A stretch of DNA of 64,000 bases from Candidatus Competibacteraceae bacterium (GCA_016699715.1 CP065007.1:1984001-2048000); one strand, 5' to 3'. Numbered from the stretch's first letter, positions 49,333 through 59,282 are shown. Numbers and translations are program-made. Notes: generated from the sequence alone by a model not told the origin.

Positions 49333-50524
49333 AGCGTCATGCTCTGCTCATTGTCGACGATGAGCAGGAAATTCTCCGCAGCCTCACCCTGACTTTTTCG
49401 GGGGACTACGAGGTGTTCACGGTTTCGAACGGGACCGAGGCGCTGGCGCTGTTGGCGCGGCGGGACATCGCCCTGATCATTGCCGACCAGCGTATGCCGG
49501 AAATGACCGGCGTGGAACTGCTGGAACGTACCATCGAGATCAAGCCCAACGCGATCCGCATGATCCTGACCGGCTATACCGATACCGCCGCGCTGGTGCG
49601 GGCCATCAACCAAGGCCACATTTACCAATACATCAACAAACCCTGGGATCGGCGGGAACTCAAGCTCACGGTCAAGCTGGCGCTGGAGCGCTACGATCTG
49701 GCCATGGAAAACCAGCGCCTGCTCAAGGAATTGCAGGTCGCCAACGAGCGCCTGAAGGACGAAAACCTGCTATTGAAAAAGGAAGCCGGCAAGACACCCG
49801 GTTTCATGGATACCGTCGTCGGGCAAAGTCCAGCCATGCAGCGCGTTTTCGATCTGCTCGACAAGGTCACCGACAACCCGGCAACCGTGCTGCTGACCGG
49901 CGAAACCGGCACCGGCAAGACCCTGCTGGCCCACTATATTCACTCGCACGGCCCGCGCAAGGACCAACTGTTCATCGAGCAAAATTGTGGGACGCTGCCC
50001 GAAGCCCTGCTGGAGAGCGAACTGTTCGGTCACAAACGTGGCGCGTTCACCGGCGCCGTCCAGGATCGCAAGGGCCTGTTCGAAACCGTCGATGGCGGTA
50101 CGCTATTGCTGGATGAAATCAGCGAAATGAGTCCGACCCTGCAAGTCAAGTTGCTGCAAGTCTTGCAGGATGGGAGTTTTCGCCGGGTCGGGGAAAGTCA
50201 GTATCGGCAGGTTGACGTGCGGGTGATCGCGGCCTCCAACATGGACTTGCAGGTCGCGATCCAAAACGGTCGGTTCCGATCCGATCTGTATTACCGGCTT
50301 AATATTTTTCCCATTCACGTCCCACCATTGCGGGAGCGAATCGAAGACATCCCCCCGCTGGCGGAGCATTGCCTGCGGAAATACCGTCACAAGCTCAACC
50401 GCCAAGCCACTGGTTTTAGCGAGGAGGCCCTGCGGGATCTGCTCGGCTACGACTATCCAGGTAATACCATTTACGATTAGATTTTGTTATCATACTCATT
50501 TAACCTACTTTTATTGATCCAGTC

Positions 50525-51028
50525 ATGAGCCGCTCATTACAAGTCGAAATCCACGAATCCTCCGAAGAACTAAAGCGCATAATGAATGAACAAACTCACG
50601 CCAAGTTTCGAGAGCGATTACAAATTCTATATTGGATTAAAAGTGAAATTTTTCATTCTTTACAAGAGTTAGCCGATCATTTAGGGCGATCGAAATCCGT
50701 CATTGTCAAGTGGCTCAAAGTATATCGTACCCAAGGCTTAATCGGGCTGTTGCAGTGGAATTATCATGGCGGCCGTCGTTCGAGAATTACCGAAGCTATG
50801 AGAGAGGCACTCCAGCGCCGTCTGGACGATCCGACTCATGGATTTCATAGTTACGGACAAATCCAGCAGTGGCTTCTCCAGGAATACGAGGTCGATATTC
50901 CTTATTCAACAGTGCATCAAGTCGTTCGTTATCAACTCAAAGCAAAACTTAAAGTGGCGCGGCCAACGAGCGTTCATCGCCATGAAGAGGCGGTGGTTTC
51001 TTTTAAAAAAACTTCCACGACAACTTGA
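50525..51028 (+). CDS. IS630-type transposase, N-terminal frame (copy 2)
   Basis: 167 residues identical to copy 1 up to SFKK, then TSTTT-stop because of the seven-A run. DNA-binding helix-turn-helix part only. With seven A, one base must be skipped (+1) or lost in the transcript to enter the catalytic frame. Confidence 0.85.
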   Translation: MSRSLQVEIHESSEELKRIMNEQTHAKFRERLQILYWIKSEIFHSLQELADHLGRSKSVIVKWLKVYRTQGLIGLLQWNYHGGRRSRITEAMREALQRRLDDPTHGFHSYGQIQQWLLQEYEVDIPYSTVHQVVRYQLKAKLKVARPTSVHRHEEAVVSFKKTSTTT

Positions 51029-51584
51029 ATTAATTGATATTCTTCAGCAAGTTGAAAATGAAGCGGTCCGGCCTTTACGGTATTGGTGCCAAGATGAAAG
51101 TCGCTTTGGATTAAAAACGATCACCCGGCGGGTCATCACCGCACTGGGGATTAAGCCAGTTGGTCCAGTTCAATGGACCTTTCAATCATTTTGGCTCTAT
51201 GGTGCCATTGAGCCACTGAGTGGCGAAAACTTCTTTTTAGAATTTTCCCATTTAGATGCTGATTGCTTTCAGTGGTTTTTGAATGAATTTTCTAAAACTT
51301 ATCCGCACAGCCTCAACGTAATTCAATTGGATAACGGTCGCTTTCATTCTGCCAAAAAACTCGTAATCCCCGATAATGTCGTCTTATTATTCCAACCGCC
51401 TTACAGTCCCGATGTGAACCCCATTGAGCGTGTTTGGCAATCAATGAAAGATCAATTGTGTTGGATCAATTTAAAAACCCTAGATGAACTACGTAAAAAA
51501 GTGGATGAACTCATTCAATCGCTTCTCCCAAGCGAAGTGGTTTCTTTGACCAGTTTTGATTTTATTTTATCCGCACTAAAGTAG
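51006..51584 (+). CDS. IS630-type transposase, catalytic DDE frame (copy 2)
   Basis: Catalytic part with intact DDE residues (QDES, LDNGRFH, SPDVNPIE), read from the A run to the stop at 51584. The frame is open further upstream from an ATG at 50838, but that part overlaps the helix-turn-helix frame and is not expected to be used. Confidence 0.85.
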   Translation, partial: KKLPRQLELIDILQQVENEAVRPLRYWCQDESRFGLKTITRRVITALGIKPVGPVQWTFQSFWLYGAIEPLSGENFFLEFSHLDADCFQWFLNEFSKTYPHSLNVIQLDNGRFHSAKKLVIPDNVVLLFQPPYSPDVNPIERVWQSMKDQLCWINLKTLDELRKKVDELIQSLLPSEVVSLTSFDFILSALK

Positions 51585-51862
51585 TAAAATCTATTAGTAA
51601 TCGGTATAATGTGCGCGAGTTGGAAAACCTGATCGAACGGGCACTGATCCTGAGTTCCGGGAACCTGATCGAGGCCGGTGAATGGCTGCCGCGGCCTTCC
51701 CTCGATATCAACGGGATTTCCCGGCTGGAACGGCTGGAACGCACGGCAATCGAACGCTCGCTCACCATCCACAACGGCAACCTGAAGCTGGCCGCCAAGG
51801 AGTTGGGAATCAGTCGGACCACCTTGTGGCGCCGCTTGAAAGACTATCAAGAACAAGCCTGA

Positions 51863-52281
51863 ACCCGCTCCAAATCCCTTGGTTTCAAAAAGAAACAGTA
51901 ATCGCTACATTCGTTGCAATCTGAGTATGAGCAAGCCGGGCTATTTACCCTGCCACCGCCTTTCGAAATCGTTTTAACCCCTCGCCTCAGCCTTCCCCAT
52001 CAAGCATCAAAACAAACGCAAACACGTTGTGTTTCCTGATTTAATCCTTTCTTATTATCAGGTTATTCACGCAATGATCGAGCGCCAAACACTTCGTCGT
52101 TCCTTGTCCACAAGATGCGCTTCGCTCCCTGGACATGTTCGCAAAGCGAGTTGGCTTTTATTTTGCTCTATCCCCACGGACATAGGAATCATGGGTTTGT
52201 TTCAGGGACGCTGTATTGACGTCGTAGTGGCGCCAACAACTCAAAAGTCGATTGAAAGCTGTTAAGGATTAGGGGGTGATT
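51863..52281. other. Intergenic region without recognisable gene
   Basis: 419 bp between the split regulator and the XRE gene. Small open frames here have no protein-like character. It is more AT-rich than the average and must contain the promoter of the next gene. I see no clear terminator or RNA gene. Confidence 0.5.
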
Positions 52282-52638
52282 ATGCCGCAAGTGGATTTTG
52301 GAGGGTATGCCCGGCAATTGCGGGAACAGTGCCGCCAAGCCAACCGCCGCTATTCGGTCCGACAGACGGCCCGGCGAATCGGTGTGGAACCGGCTTATCT
52401 GAGCAAGATCGAACGCGGCGAAGTGTCGCCGCCAACGGAACAGACGATCCGGCGACTGGCCGCCGAGCTGGGGGAAGACGTGGATCTCTTTCTGGCCGCG
52501 GCGGGCCAGATCTCCAGCGATATCCGAGAAATCATCGTCCAGCGGCCATTGCTGTTCACCGAATTGATTCGGGGCCTGAGCGACTTGGCCGATCAGGACT
52601 TGAGCGTCCTGGTGGAAAGGGTGCGCAACAGCCGGTAG
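52282..52638 (+). CDS. XRE-type helix-turn-helix transcriptional regulator
   Basis: 118 residues from the ATG at 52282 with AGGGGG 6 bp upstream. One DNA-binding domain in the first 75 residues (SVRQTARRIGVEPAYLSKIERGEVSPPTEQTIRRLAAELG) and a short C-terminal helix region ending LSDLADQDLSVLVERVRNSR. No ligand domain and no linked toxin, so not an obvious antitoxin. Target unknown. Confidence 0.85.
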   Translation: MPQVDFGGYARQLREQCRQANRRYSVRQTARRIGVEPAYLSKIERGEVSPPTEQTIRRLAAELGEDVDLFLAAAGQISSDIREIIVQRPLLFTELIRGLSDLADQDLSVLVERVRNSR

Positions 52639-52857
52639 ATGCCCGCATCGGGCCGCATCCATTGATGCCGCGTCCAGGATTGGTGGAATCAAGAATCAAA
52701 CCAGAGTTCGAATCGCCGGATCGCGCTTGCGGTTCGGCGCGGTGGGTGGGGTGCTAAAGTCGCAAACGGCTGTGGCATAAATCGCCGCTCGCGGCCATAA
52801 TTCCGGCGTGCCAGCGCGGTTGCGCTGGTTTTCCCACCCGCCCCCCACCCTTCCGTC

Positions 52858-54849
52858 ATGCAGTCCGAATTCGTCAGCAACCTGTTCGAATGGGTCGCCG
52901 CTCATCCCGGCTGGATGAGCACCGTCATTTTCCTCACCGCGATGGCCGAGTCCTTGACCATCGTCGGCGTCATCATCCCCGGCGCTCTGGTCATGTTCGG
53001 CCTGGGCGCGCTGATCGGCCTCGGTCACCTGGAATTCTGGTCGGCCTACGGGTGGTCGACATGGGGCGCCATCGTCGGCGATGCCATCAGCTTTTGGATC
53101 GGCCGGGTGTTCCACCAGGGTATCCGCCAAGTCTGGCCGTTCGCCAAACACCCCGAAATGATCGCCCGCAGCGAGGAGTTCTTCCGCAAGCACGGCGGCA
53201 AGGGCGTGCTGTTCGGTCGTTTTTTCGGTCCCGTGCGCGGCACCATTCCCACCGTGGCCGGCATGATGGACATGACTTGGCGCCACTTCATGATCGCCAA
53301 CGTTCTGTCGGCGATCCTGTGGGCGCCCGCCTACCTGATTCCCGGCATGGCGTTCGGCGCGTCCCTGGACATCGCCTCGCGGGTGGCGGGACGGCTGGCG
53401 ATGCTGATCCTGATCGTGGCCGTACTGCTGTGGCTGACCGCCTGGCTGGTTCGACATCTGGCGCGGCTGTTCCAGGCCCACGCCACCGACTGGTTGCAAC
53501 GGTTTTATGCCTGGAGCCGGGGCCGGCGCTTTATCGGGCCGATCAGTGCCTCGCTACTGGACCCGACCCAAGGCGAACTGCGCGGTCTGGCGACACTGGC
53601 GGTACTGCTGCTGGGCGGAGTGGTGCTGATCAGCCTCAGCCTGAGCGCCGCCGGCCGGCAGTTGCCGAGCGGCCTCGACCAAAGTCTCTCTCATTTCCTG
53701 CAGGAGCTGCGCACGCCGTGGGCCGACGCCCTGATGGTGTTCACCGCCGAACTGGGCGACTATCAGGTGATGCTACCGGTCAACCTGGTCGTGTTCGGCT
53801 GGCTGATCTGGCGGCGCAACCACTCCGCGGCCTGGCACTGGCTGGCGGCGCTGTGCTTCGGCATGGCCACCAATCTGTTGTTCAAGTGGCTGTTGCCGAT
53901 GTCCAACGCTGTCGAGGTCGCGCAAGGCGTACCCGGCTATTCGTTTCCCTCCAGCCATGCGACGTTCAGCACCCTGGTCTTCGGCTTCCTGGCCGCGCTG
54001 ATCGCCCGGGAAATCCCGTTGACCCGCCGCTGGATCGTCTATCTGGCGGCGGCGTTTCTCATCGTGCCGATCGCCTTCGCCCGCCTGTATTTAGGCGTGC
54101 ACTGGCTGACCGACACCTTGGCCGGTCTCTGTCTGGGATTGATTTGGGTGACCGTGCTCGGCATCGCCTACAACCGTCATCCCAAGGCAGCGGTCCAATG
54201 GCGCGGGCTGCTGGCCTACAGCCTGATCGCCCTGCTGGCGACAGACCTGCTGCACGTCGGCTTCGACTACAGCGCCGACCTGCGACGCTACCAGCCCCAA
54301 ACGACGCCGCGAGTGCTGGCACGGGAGCAGTGGTGGACGGAGGGCTGGCGGAAACTGCCGCGGCAGCGCCTGGATTTCCGAGGCCATCGCCGGCAAGACC
54401 TGGTGCTGCAATGGGCCGGCAACCGAGAGGAACTGGAAACGCGGCTGAAACAGGCCGGCTGGCAACCGGCGCCGCCGCCCACCTGGAAAGGCGTGCTGCT
54501 GTGGCTGAACCCGCAAGTGGAACTGCGGGAATTGCCGGTCCTGCCGCAAATTCACGCTGGCCGGGAGGACGCGCTCGCGCTGGTGCGCTACGATGACCCG
54601 CCCGACACCCGCTGGGTGCTGCGCTTCTGGGATATCGACGCGCGCCTGCGCGAGGGAGACCTGCCGATCTGGGTGGGCAGCCTGATCCGCCAGAAGAAGG
54701 AGCCACGGATGCGGCTGTTCACCTTCGCGGTGAACGACCCACAAAGCCGCATGCCTAGCGATTTGCTGGCGCCGGCCTGGCGGGGTTTGCGGACTCAGGT
54801 GGTCCATGGCGCCAATCCCCAGGAGCGAATCACCCTGATTGCCGATTGA
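52858..54849 (+). CDS. DedA-PAP2-LssY fusion membrane protein
   Basis: 663 residues. Residues 1-200 are a DedA/SNARE-associated domain (GALVMFGLGALIGLG, GRFFGPVRGTIPTVAGMMDM), a family of lipid scramblase-like proteins. About 230-440 are a PAP2 phosphatase with SFPSSHATFS and ARLYLGVHWLTD, though the first motif (K-x6-RP) is replaced by KWLLPMSN, so activity is uncertain. About 450-663 resemble the LssY C-terminal domain. Probably handles undecaprenyl or phospholipid phosphates at the inner membrane. Confidence 0.88.
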   Translation: MQSEFVSNLFEWVAAHPGWMSTVIFLTAMAESLTIVGVIIPGALVMFGLGALIGLGHLEFWSAYGWSTWGAIVGDAISFWIGRVFHQGIRQVWPFAKHPEMIARSEEFFRKHGGKGVLFGRFFGPVRGTIPTVAGMMDMTWRHFMIANVLSAILWAPAYLIPGMAFGASLDIASRVAGRLAMLILIVAVLLWLTAWLVRHLARLFQAHATDWLQRFYAWSRGRRFIGPISASLLDPTQGELRGLATLAVLLLGGVVLISLSLSAAGRQLPSGLDQSLSHFLQELRTPWADALMVFTAELGDYQVMLPVNLVVFGWLIWRRNHSAAWHWLAALCFGMATNLLFKWLLPMSNAVEVAQGVPGYSFPSSHATFSTLVFGFLAALIAREIPLTRRWIVYLAAAFLIVPIAFARLYLGVHWLTDTLAGLCLGLIWVTVLGIAYNRHPKAAVQWRGLLAYSLIALLATDLLHVGFDYSADLRRYQPQTTPRVLAREQWWTEGWRKLPRQRLDFRGHRRQDLVLQWAGNREELETRLKQAGWQPAPPPTWKGVLLWLNPQVELRELPVLPQIHAGREDALALVRYDDPPDTRWVLRFWDIDARLREGDLPIWVGSLIRQKKEPRMRLFTFAVNDPQSRMPSDLLAPAWRGLRTQVVHGANPQERITLIAD

Positions 54850-54893
54850 CGCGATCCGCCCCGGCGGATTCCAACCTCTGTGGGAGAACGCAA

Positions 54894-55439
54894 ATGTTGA
54901 TGAAGATCGAAACTTCCTGCCTGCTGGTGGTCGATTTTCAGGAACGGCTGATGCCGGTGGTTCATGATGCCGACCGAATTGTCGCTAACGGTGCGTGGCT
55001 GATCCAGATTGCCCAACGGCTCAAGGTGCCGGTGTTGGCCTCGGAGCAGTATCCGCGAGGACTGGGCCACACAGTGGCGGCGATCCGCGAACGGCTGCCG
55101 GCGGAGGCCTTCATGGAAAAGCTGCATTTTTCCTGTGCCGCCGAGCGGGACTGCATGCGGCGCATCGATGCCCTGGGACGCCAGCAAATCATCGTGATCG
55201 GGGCAGAGGCACACGTTTGCGTGTTGCAGACCGCGCTGGATTTGCGGGCGGTCGGCAGGGATGTCTATCTGGTCGCCGACGCCGTCTCTTCCCGATCGCC
55301 GCGTGATGTCGAACTGGCGCTGGAGCGGATGCGCGCCGAGGGCGTGCGGGTGGTCAGCCGTGAAATGGTGGCCTTCGAATGGCTGCATCAGGCCGGCGAC
55401 GACCGCTTCCGCGAGATCAGCCGCGAGTTTTTGCGCTAA
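54894..55439 (+). CDS. Isochorismatase-family hydrolase
   Basis: 181 residues from the ATG at 54894 with GGGAG 7 bp upstream. Cysteine hydrolase fold: catalytic Asp in LLVVDFQERLMP, Lys in MEKLHFSC, and the nucleophile Cys in GAEAHVCVLQTALDL. The YcaC-like subgroup acts on unknown substrates. Placed 44 bp after the DedA fusion and 71 bp before ispG. Confidence 0.87.
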   Translation: MLMKIETSCLLVVDFQERLMPVVHDADRIVANGAWLIQIAQRLKVPVLASEQYPRGLGHTVAAIRERLPAEAFMEKLHFSCAAERDCMRRIDALGRQQIIVIGAEAHVCVLQTALDLRAVGRDVYLVADAVSSRSPRDVELALERMRAEGVRVVSREMVAFEWLHQAGDDRFREISREFLR

Positions 55440-55510
55440 CCGTTTCCCCCACCCCATCCCTCCCCGCAATGGCGAGGGAATATTCACGAAACTTCTTGGG
55501 AAATCACACC

Positions 55511-56758
55511 ATGGCTCGTGCTGAGTTTGCCATCCCGCGCCGTTCCCGCGTTGCCGTCCGCATCGGCGCCGTCACGGTCGGCGGCGACGCGCCCATCGTG
55601 GTGCAGTCGATGACCAACACCGATACCGCCGACGTCGCGGCGACCGTCGCTCAGGTGGCGGAACTGGCGCAAGCGGGTTCGGAGCTGGTGCGGATCACCG
55701 TCAACAACGAGGAAGCCGCCGCCGCCGTGCCGTCGATCCGCGAGCGGCTGGACGCGCAAGGTATTTCCGTGCCGCTGATCGGCGACTTTCACTTCAACGG
55801 CCACCGGCTGCTGAGCAAATATCCGGCCTGCGCCGAACTGCTCGACAAGTACCGCATCAACCCCGGCAATGTCGGCCGTGGCAGGAAAAAAGACGAGCAG
55901 TTCGCCACCATCGTCGAAATCGCCGGCCGGCATGACAAGCCGGTACGGATCGGGGTCAACTGGGGCAGTCTGGATCAGGAACTGGCAGCGCGGCTGATGG
56001 ACGACAACGCCCGCCTGTCGGAACCTCAGCCGGCGGGCGAGGTTATGCACGAGGCGATGATCCTCTCGGCGCTGGACAGCGCGGCGCGGGCCGAGGAAAT
56101 CGGTTTGGGTCACGACCGGATCATCCTGTCGGTGAAGATGAGCGGAGTACAGGATTTGATTGCGGTATACCGCAAGCTGGCGGCGCGCTGCGATTACCCG
56201 CTGCACCTCGGTCTTACCGAGGCCGGCATGGGCAGCAAGGGCATCGTCGCCTCCACCGCCGCGCTGGCGGTGCTATTGCAGGAAGGCATCGGCGATACCA
56301 TCCGCATCTCGCTCACCCCCGAACCGGGCGGTAGCCGCGGCCAGGAAGTGATCGTTGCCCAGGAAATCCTGCAAGCGATGGGGCTGCGCGCGTTCACCCC
56401 GGCGGTGGTGGCCTGCCCCGGCTGCGGGCGCACCAGCAGCGACTATTTCCAGCGTTTGGCCCAGCAGATCCAGGGCTACCTGCGCGAGCAGATGCCGGTC
56501 TGGCGCGGGCGCTATCCCGGTGTCGAGGATCTGACCGTGGCGGTGATGGGCTGCGTGGTCAACGGCCCCGGCGAGAGCAAGCAGGCCCACATCGGCATCA
56601 GCCTGCCGGGCACCGGCGAAGTGCCGGTGGCGCCGGTCTACGTGGATGGCGCAAAAACCGTAACGCTCAAGGGCGAGAATATCGCCGCCGAATTCCAGCA
56701 AATCGTGACCAATTACGTGATTCGCCGCTACGGCGGGCACGAGCACGTCGCCGGTTGA
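55511..56758 (+). CDS. ispG: 4-Hydroxy-3-methylbut-2-enyl diphosphate synthase
   Basis: 415 residues from the ATG of MARAEFAIPRRSR. Converts MEcPP to HMBPP in the MEP isoprenoid pathway. The N-terminal PIVVQSMTNTDTADV and the three [4Fe-4S] cysteines Cys302, Cys305 (CPGCGRT) and Cys348 (GCVVNGPGE) are present. The frame upstream of this ATG has no family character. Confidence 0.97.
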   Translation: MARAEFAIPRRSRVAVRIGAVTVGGDAPIVVQSMTNTDTADVAATVAQVAELAQAGSELVRITVNNEEAAAAVPSIRERLDAQGISVPLIGDFHFNGHRLLSKYPACAELLDKYRINPGNVGRGRKKDEQFATIVEIAGRHDKPVRIGVNWGSLDQELAARLMDDNARLSEPQPAGEVMHEAMILSALDSAARAEEIGLGHDRIILSVKMSGVQDLIAVYRKLAARCDYPLHLGLTEAGMGSKGIVASTAALAVLLQEGIGDTIRISLTPEPGGSRGQEVIVAQEILQAMGLRAFTPAVVACPGCGRTSSDYFQRLAQQIQGYLREQMPVWRGRYPGVEDLTVAVMGCVVNGPGESKQAHIGISLPGTGEVPVAPVYVDGAKTVTLKGENIAAEFQQIVTNYVIRRYGGHEHVAG

Positions 56759-58242
56759 GCGCCATCCCACCATCCCGGACCCACAACCCTGCCGTGACCG
56801 ATACCGCCGCCTCCCGCAAATCCACTCACAGGGTGGAGGAGCACCTGCGGCAAATTGTCCATCTGCTGGAGAAGCACCGGCTGGTCGAGACCCTGGTGGA
56901 TCGCGACCGCGCCAGCCCTCGCCACAACCTGATCGAATCGCTGGTGCACCGCCAGCACCTGGTCGAACTGCAACTCAAGCTGCGCAGCCTGCATCCGGCG
57001 GACATCGCCTACATCCTGGAGGCGCTGCCGCTGGGCGAGCGTTTGCTGGTCTGGCGGCAGATCGAGGACGGCCGCGGCGGCGAGGTGCTGCTGGAAGTCT
57101 CGGATGCGGTGCGGGATTCGCTGATCGAGGCTTTGGAGCGACCGGCGCTGGCGCGGCTCCTGGGGCAGCTCGACCCCGACGATTTGACCGAACTGGCCGA
57201 GGCGGTGCCCGAGGACATCCTGACCGAAGTCCTGCTGTCGTTGAACGCCCACGATCGCGATTGGCTGCAAGCCACCATGGCCTATCCGGAAGATGCGGTC
57301 GGCCACTTGATGAGTCAGGATGTGTTGACGGTGCGCGAAAACCAGCAGGTCGAACAGGTACTGCTGCTGCTGCGCGGCCGGAACGATCTACCCCCCAACA
57401 CCGACAGCCTGTTTGTGGTCGACGGTCGCCACCTGCTCAAGGGGGTGCTGCCGCTGCGAGCCCTGCTGCTCAATGATCCGCAGAAACGGATCGTCGAGCT
57501 GATGCTGGCCGAGCCGGTGGTGTTCAACTGCAACGACGACGCCGACGATGCGGCTCGGGCCTTCGAACGCTACGATCTGGTGTCGGCGCCGGTGGTCAAC
57601 GAACGCGGCAAGCTGGTCGGCCGGCTGACGGTGGACGAGGTCATTGACTACATCCGCGAGGAGTCCGAGGAAGACGTGCTAAACATGGCCGGCCTGCGCG
57701 GCGACGAAGACCTGTTCGCACCGATCTGGGACAGCGCCCGCAACCGTTGGCTGTGGCTGTCGGTCAACCTCTGCACGGCCTTCATCGCCTCGCGGGCCAT
57801 CGGCCTGTTCGAGGCCACCATCACCCAGATCGTGGCGCTGGCCACGCTTTTGCCCATCGTGGCCGGCATCGGTGGCAACTCCGGTAATCAGACCACCGCG
57901 CTGGTGGTACGTGGCCTGGCGCTGGGCGAAATTACCCCGGAGAACACCTGGCATCTGGTCTTCAAGGAGATCGGCGTCGGTTTGCTGAACGGCGCGGTGT
58001 GGGGGGCAACGGTGGGGCTGTTCGCCTATCTGCTGTACTGGAACCTGCCGCTGGGGCTGGTGATGGCGGCGGCCATGCTGCTGAACCTGCTGCTGGCGGC
58101 GCTGGTGGGAGTCGCCATTCCCCTGATCCTGCACCGGCTGGGACGCGATCCGGTGTTGGGGTCGAGCGTGCTGCTGACCTTTATCACCGACGGCATGGGT
58201 TTTTTCATCTTTCTGGGGCTGGCGACGCTATTTTTGCTGTAG
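56755..58242 (+). CDS. mgtE: Magnesium transporter MgtE
   Basis: Up to 495 residues. A TTG overlapping the ispG stop (TTGA) or a GTG at 56794 is the likely start; neither has a strong ribosome site. MgtE N domain about 50-180, CBS pair about 190-310 (MSQDVLTV..., SAPVVNERGKLVGRLTVDEV), then five membrane segments with GIGGNSGNQTTALVVRGLALGEI, the conserved pore motif. The CBS and N domains sense cytosolic Mg2+ and gate the channel. Confidence 0.94.
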   Translation: MSAIPPSRTHNPAVTDTAASRKSTHRVEEHLRQIVHLLEKHRLVETLVDRDRASPRHNLIESLVHRQHLVELQLKLRSLHPADIAYILEALPLGERLLVWRQIEDGRGGEVLLEVSDAVRDSLIEALERPALARLLGQLDPDDLTELAEAVPEDILTEVLLSLNAHDRDWLQATMAYPEDAVGHLMSQDVLTVRENQQVEQVLLLLRGRNDLPPNTDSLFVVDGRHLLKGVLPLRALLLNDPQKRIVELMLAEPVVFNCNDDADDAARAFERYDLVSAPVVNERGKLVGRLTVDEVIDYIREESEEDVLNMAGLRGDEDLFAPIWDSARNRWLWLSVNLCTAFIASRAIGLFEATITQIVALATLLPIVAGIGGNSGNQTTALVVRGLALGEITPENTWHLVFKEIGVGLLNGAVWGATVGLFAYLLYWNLPLGLVMAAAMLLNLLLAALVGVAIPLILHRLGRDPVLGSSVLLTFITDGMGFFIFLGLATLFLL

Positions 58243-58270
58243 GTCGCGACCGGAAAGCCCGCTACGCCCG

Positions 58271-58801
58271 CTAATCCAGGCTCATGACCGGCGCCAGCGT
58301 GGCGCGGATTTCCGCCACGCTCAGGTGGCGCGGGTTCTGATCACTGTTCTGCAAGTGCCCGCAGGCCAGTCGGAACACATCCGGCTGCCGTTCCGAACGC
58401 AGGTACAGGTAAGTGGTGAACAACAGCAGATGAGGGCCCTCCCGCTCGAACAGGCCGACGTAACGCAAACCCGAAACCCGACGACTGGAAAAGATCTCCC
58501 ACTCGCGGCCGACCCGTTCCACCGTAAAGCGGTCGGCCTGTACGGGGCGCGGCGAATCGTTGACGGTCAACACCTCCAGCCGACAGACGGCATCGTAGCG
58601 ATACCGATCGCCGATGGCCGTGCCCTGGATGTTGACACCCGCCTGACCCGGCGGAACGATCAGATCCCGATGCAGGTCGAGCACGGTTCCGGCCGGAATG
58701 CGATAGGCGGGAGCCTGGCCTTCGTAATCCAGCGCCTGACAGGCAACCAGCAGCAACGGAACCACCAGCACCCATCCAGCCACCCGGAAACCTGCCCGCA
58801 T
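58271..58801 (-). CDS. Putative lipoprotein of unknown function
   Basis: 176 residues. N-terminal signal with lipobox LLVAC (Cys21), so it should be anchored in the outer or inner membrane. The remainder (YRIPAGTVLDLHRDLIVPPGQAGVNIQG) is beta-rich and has no family that I recognise. Seven bp downstream of the next minus-strand gene, forming a two-gene operon. Confidence 0.75.
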   Translation of the reverse strand: MRAGFRVAGWVLVVPLLLVACQALDYEGQAPAYRIPAGTVLDLHRDLIVPPGQAGVNIQGTAIGDRYRYDAVCRLEVLTVNDSPRPVQADRFTVERVGREWEIFSSRRVSGLRYVGLFEREGPHLLLFTTYLYLRSERQPDVFRLACGHLQNSDQNPRHLSVAEIRATLAPVMSLD

Positions 58802-58808
58802 GGTGGCG

Positions 58809-59282
58809 CTATCCGTTCGCCGAGATCGGACATCGGGCCGCTCGCCGCGGCTGCGACCGCCGGCGGATCTCGCTCACCCTCAATTGATGCTTGTAGGCGC
58901 GGAGCAAATTCAGCACCGATTCCACGTAGTCATGCGAGGAAAGCTCCTCGTCGGCGTAGCGCCGCAACAGATTCAGCCAGCGGGCGTGAATGGCGCATGG
59001 CGACGACTCATCACCCCCCGTCAACGGGCAATCGACGCATCGCATCTGGGCCAGGGCATCGATCACGGCCTGCCTCCGCCACTGCCGGCGATACTGCAAG
59101 GCGTAGGTCTCTATCCATTCCAGCGCCCGCGCCTGCCGCTCTTCGGCGGGAAATGACCGGATATAGCGTTCGATGGCCGCAACCTGTTGCAGCAGAAATT
59201 CCGCGTCGGACAGTTGCAGGTCGTGGGTGTCCCCCACAAAACGACTGAGAAGCGCAAGCGTCGGGTCATCTACGATATTCAT
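58809..59282 (-). CDS. Hypothetical protein with CxxC-like cysteines
   Basis: 157 residues from the ATG of MNIVDDPTLALLSRF; an upstream start would add 80 residues that lie in the ParA promoter region. Mostly helical and charged. MRCVDCPLTGGDESSPC contains three closely spaced Cys that could bind metal. I recognise no family. First gene of the pair with the lipoprotein. Confidence 0.65.
   Translation of the reverse strand: MNIVDDPTLALLSRFVGDTHDLQLSDAEFLLQQVAAIERYIRSFPAEERQARALEWIETYALQYRRQWRRQAVIDALAQMRCVDCPLTGGDESSPCAIHARWLNLLRRYADEELSSHDYVESVLNLLRAYKHQLRVSEIRRRSQPRRAARCPISANG

Larger units (their letters stand above)
50465..51606 (+). mobile_element. IS630-type insertion sequence, copy 2 (in the response regulator)
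   Basis: 1142 bp, same ends as copy 1 (TACCATTTACGATTAG at the left; its inverted partner ATTAGTAATCGGTA at the right). Flanked by TAA at 50462-50464 and 51607-51609. One base shorter than copy 1 because the A run at 51005-51011 has seven A instead of eight. Same orientation relative to its host gene as copy 1, opposite orientation on the chromosome. Confidence 0.93.
49329..51862 (+). pseudogene. Sigma-54-dependent response regulator (NtrC type), interrupted by an IS630-type element
   Basis: Receiver with acceptor Asp53 (IADQRMPEMTG), AAA+ domain with Walker A GETGTGKT and the sigma-54 contact loop GAFTGA (about 238-243), then the frame runs into the IS at YPGN and stops (TIYD-stop). The remaining VRELENLIERALILSSG and the Fis-type helix-turn-helix (LKLAAKELGISRTTLWRRL) resume after 51606. 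Removing the 1142-bp IS and one 3-bp duplication gives 463 codons in frame. The truncated product keeps receiver and most of the ATPase but has no DNA-binding domain, so the two-component system should be broken in this cell line. Confidence 0.94.
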
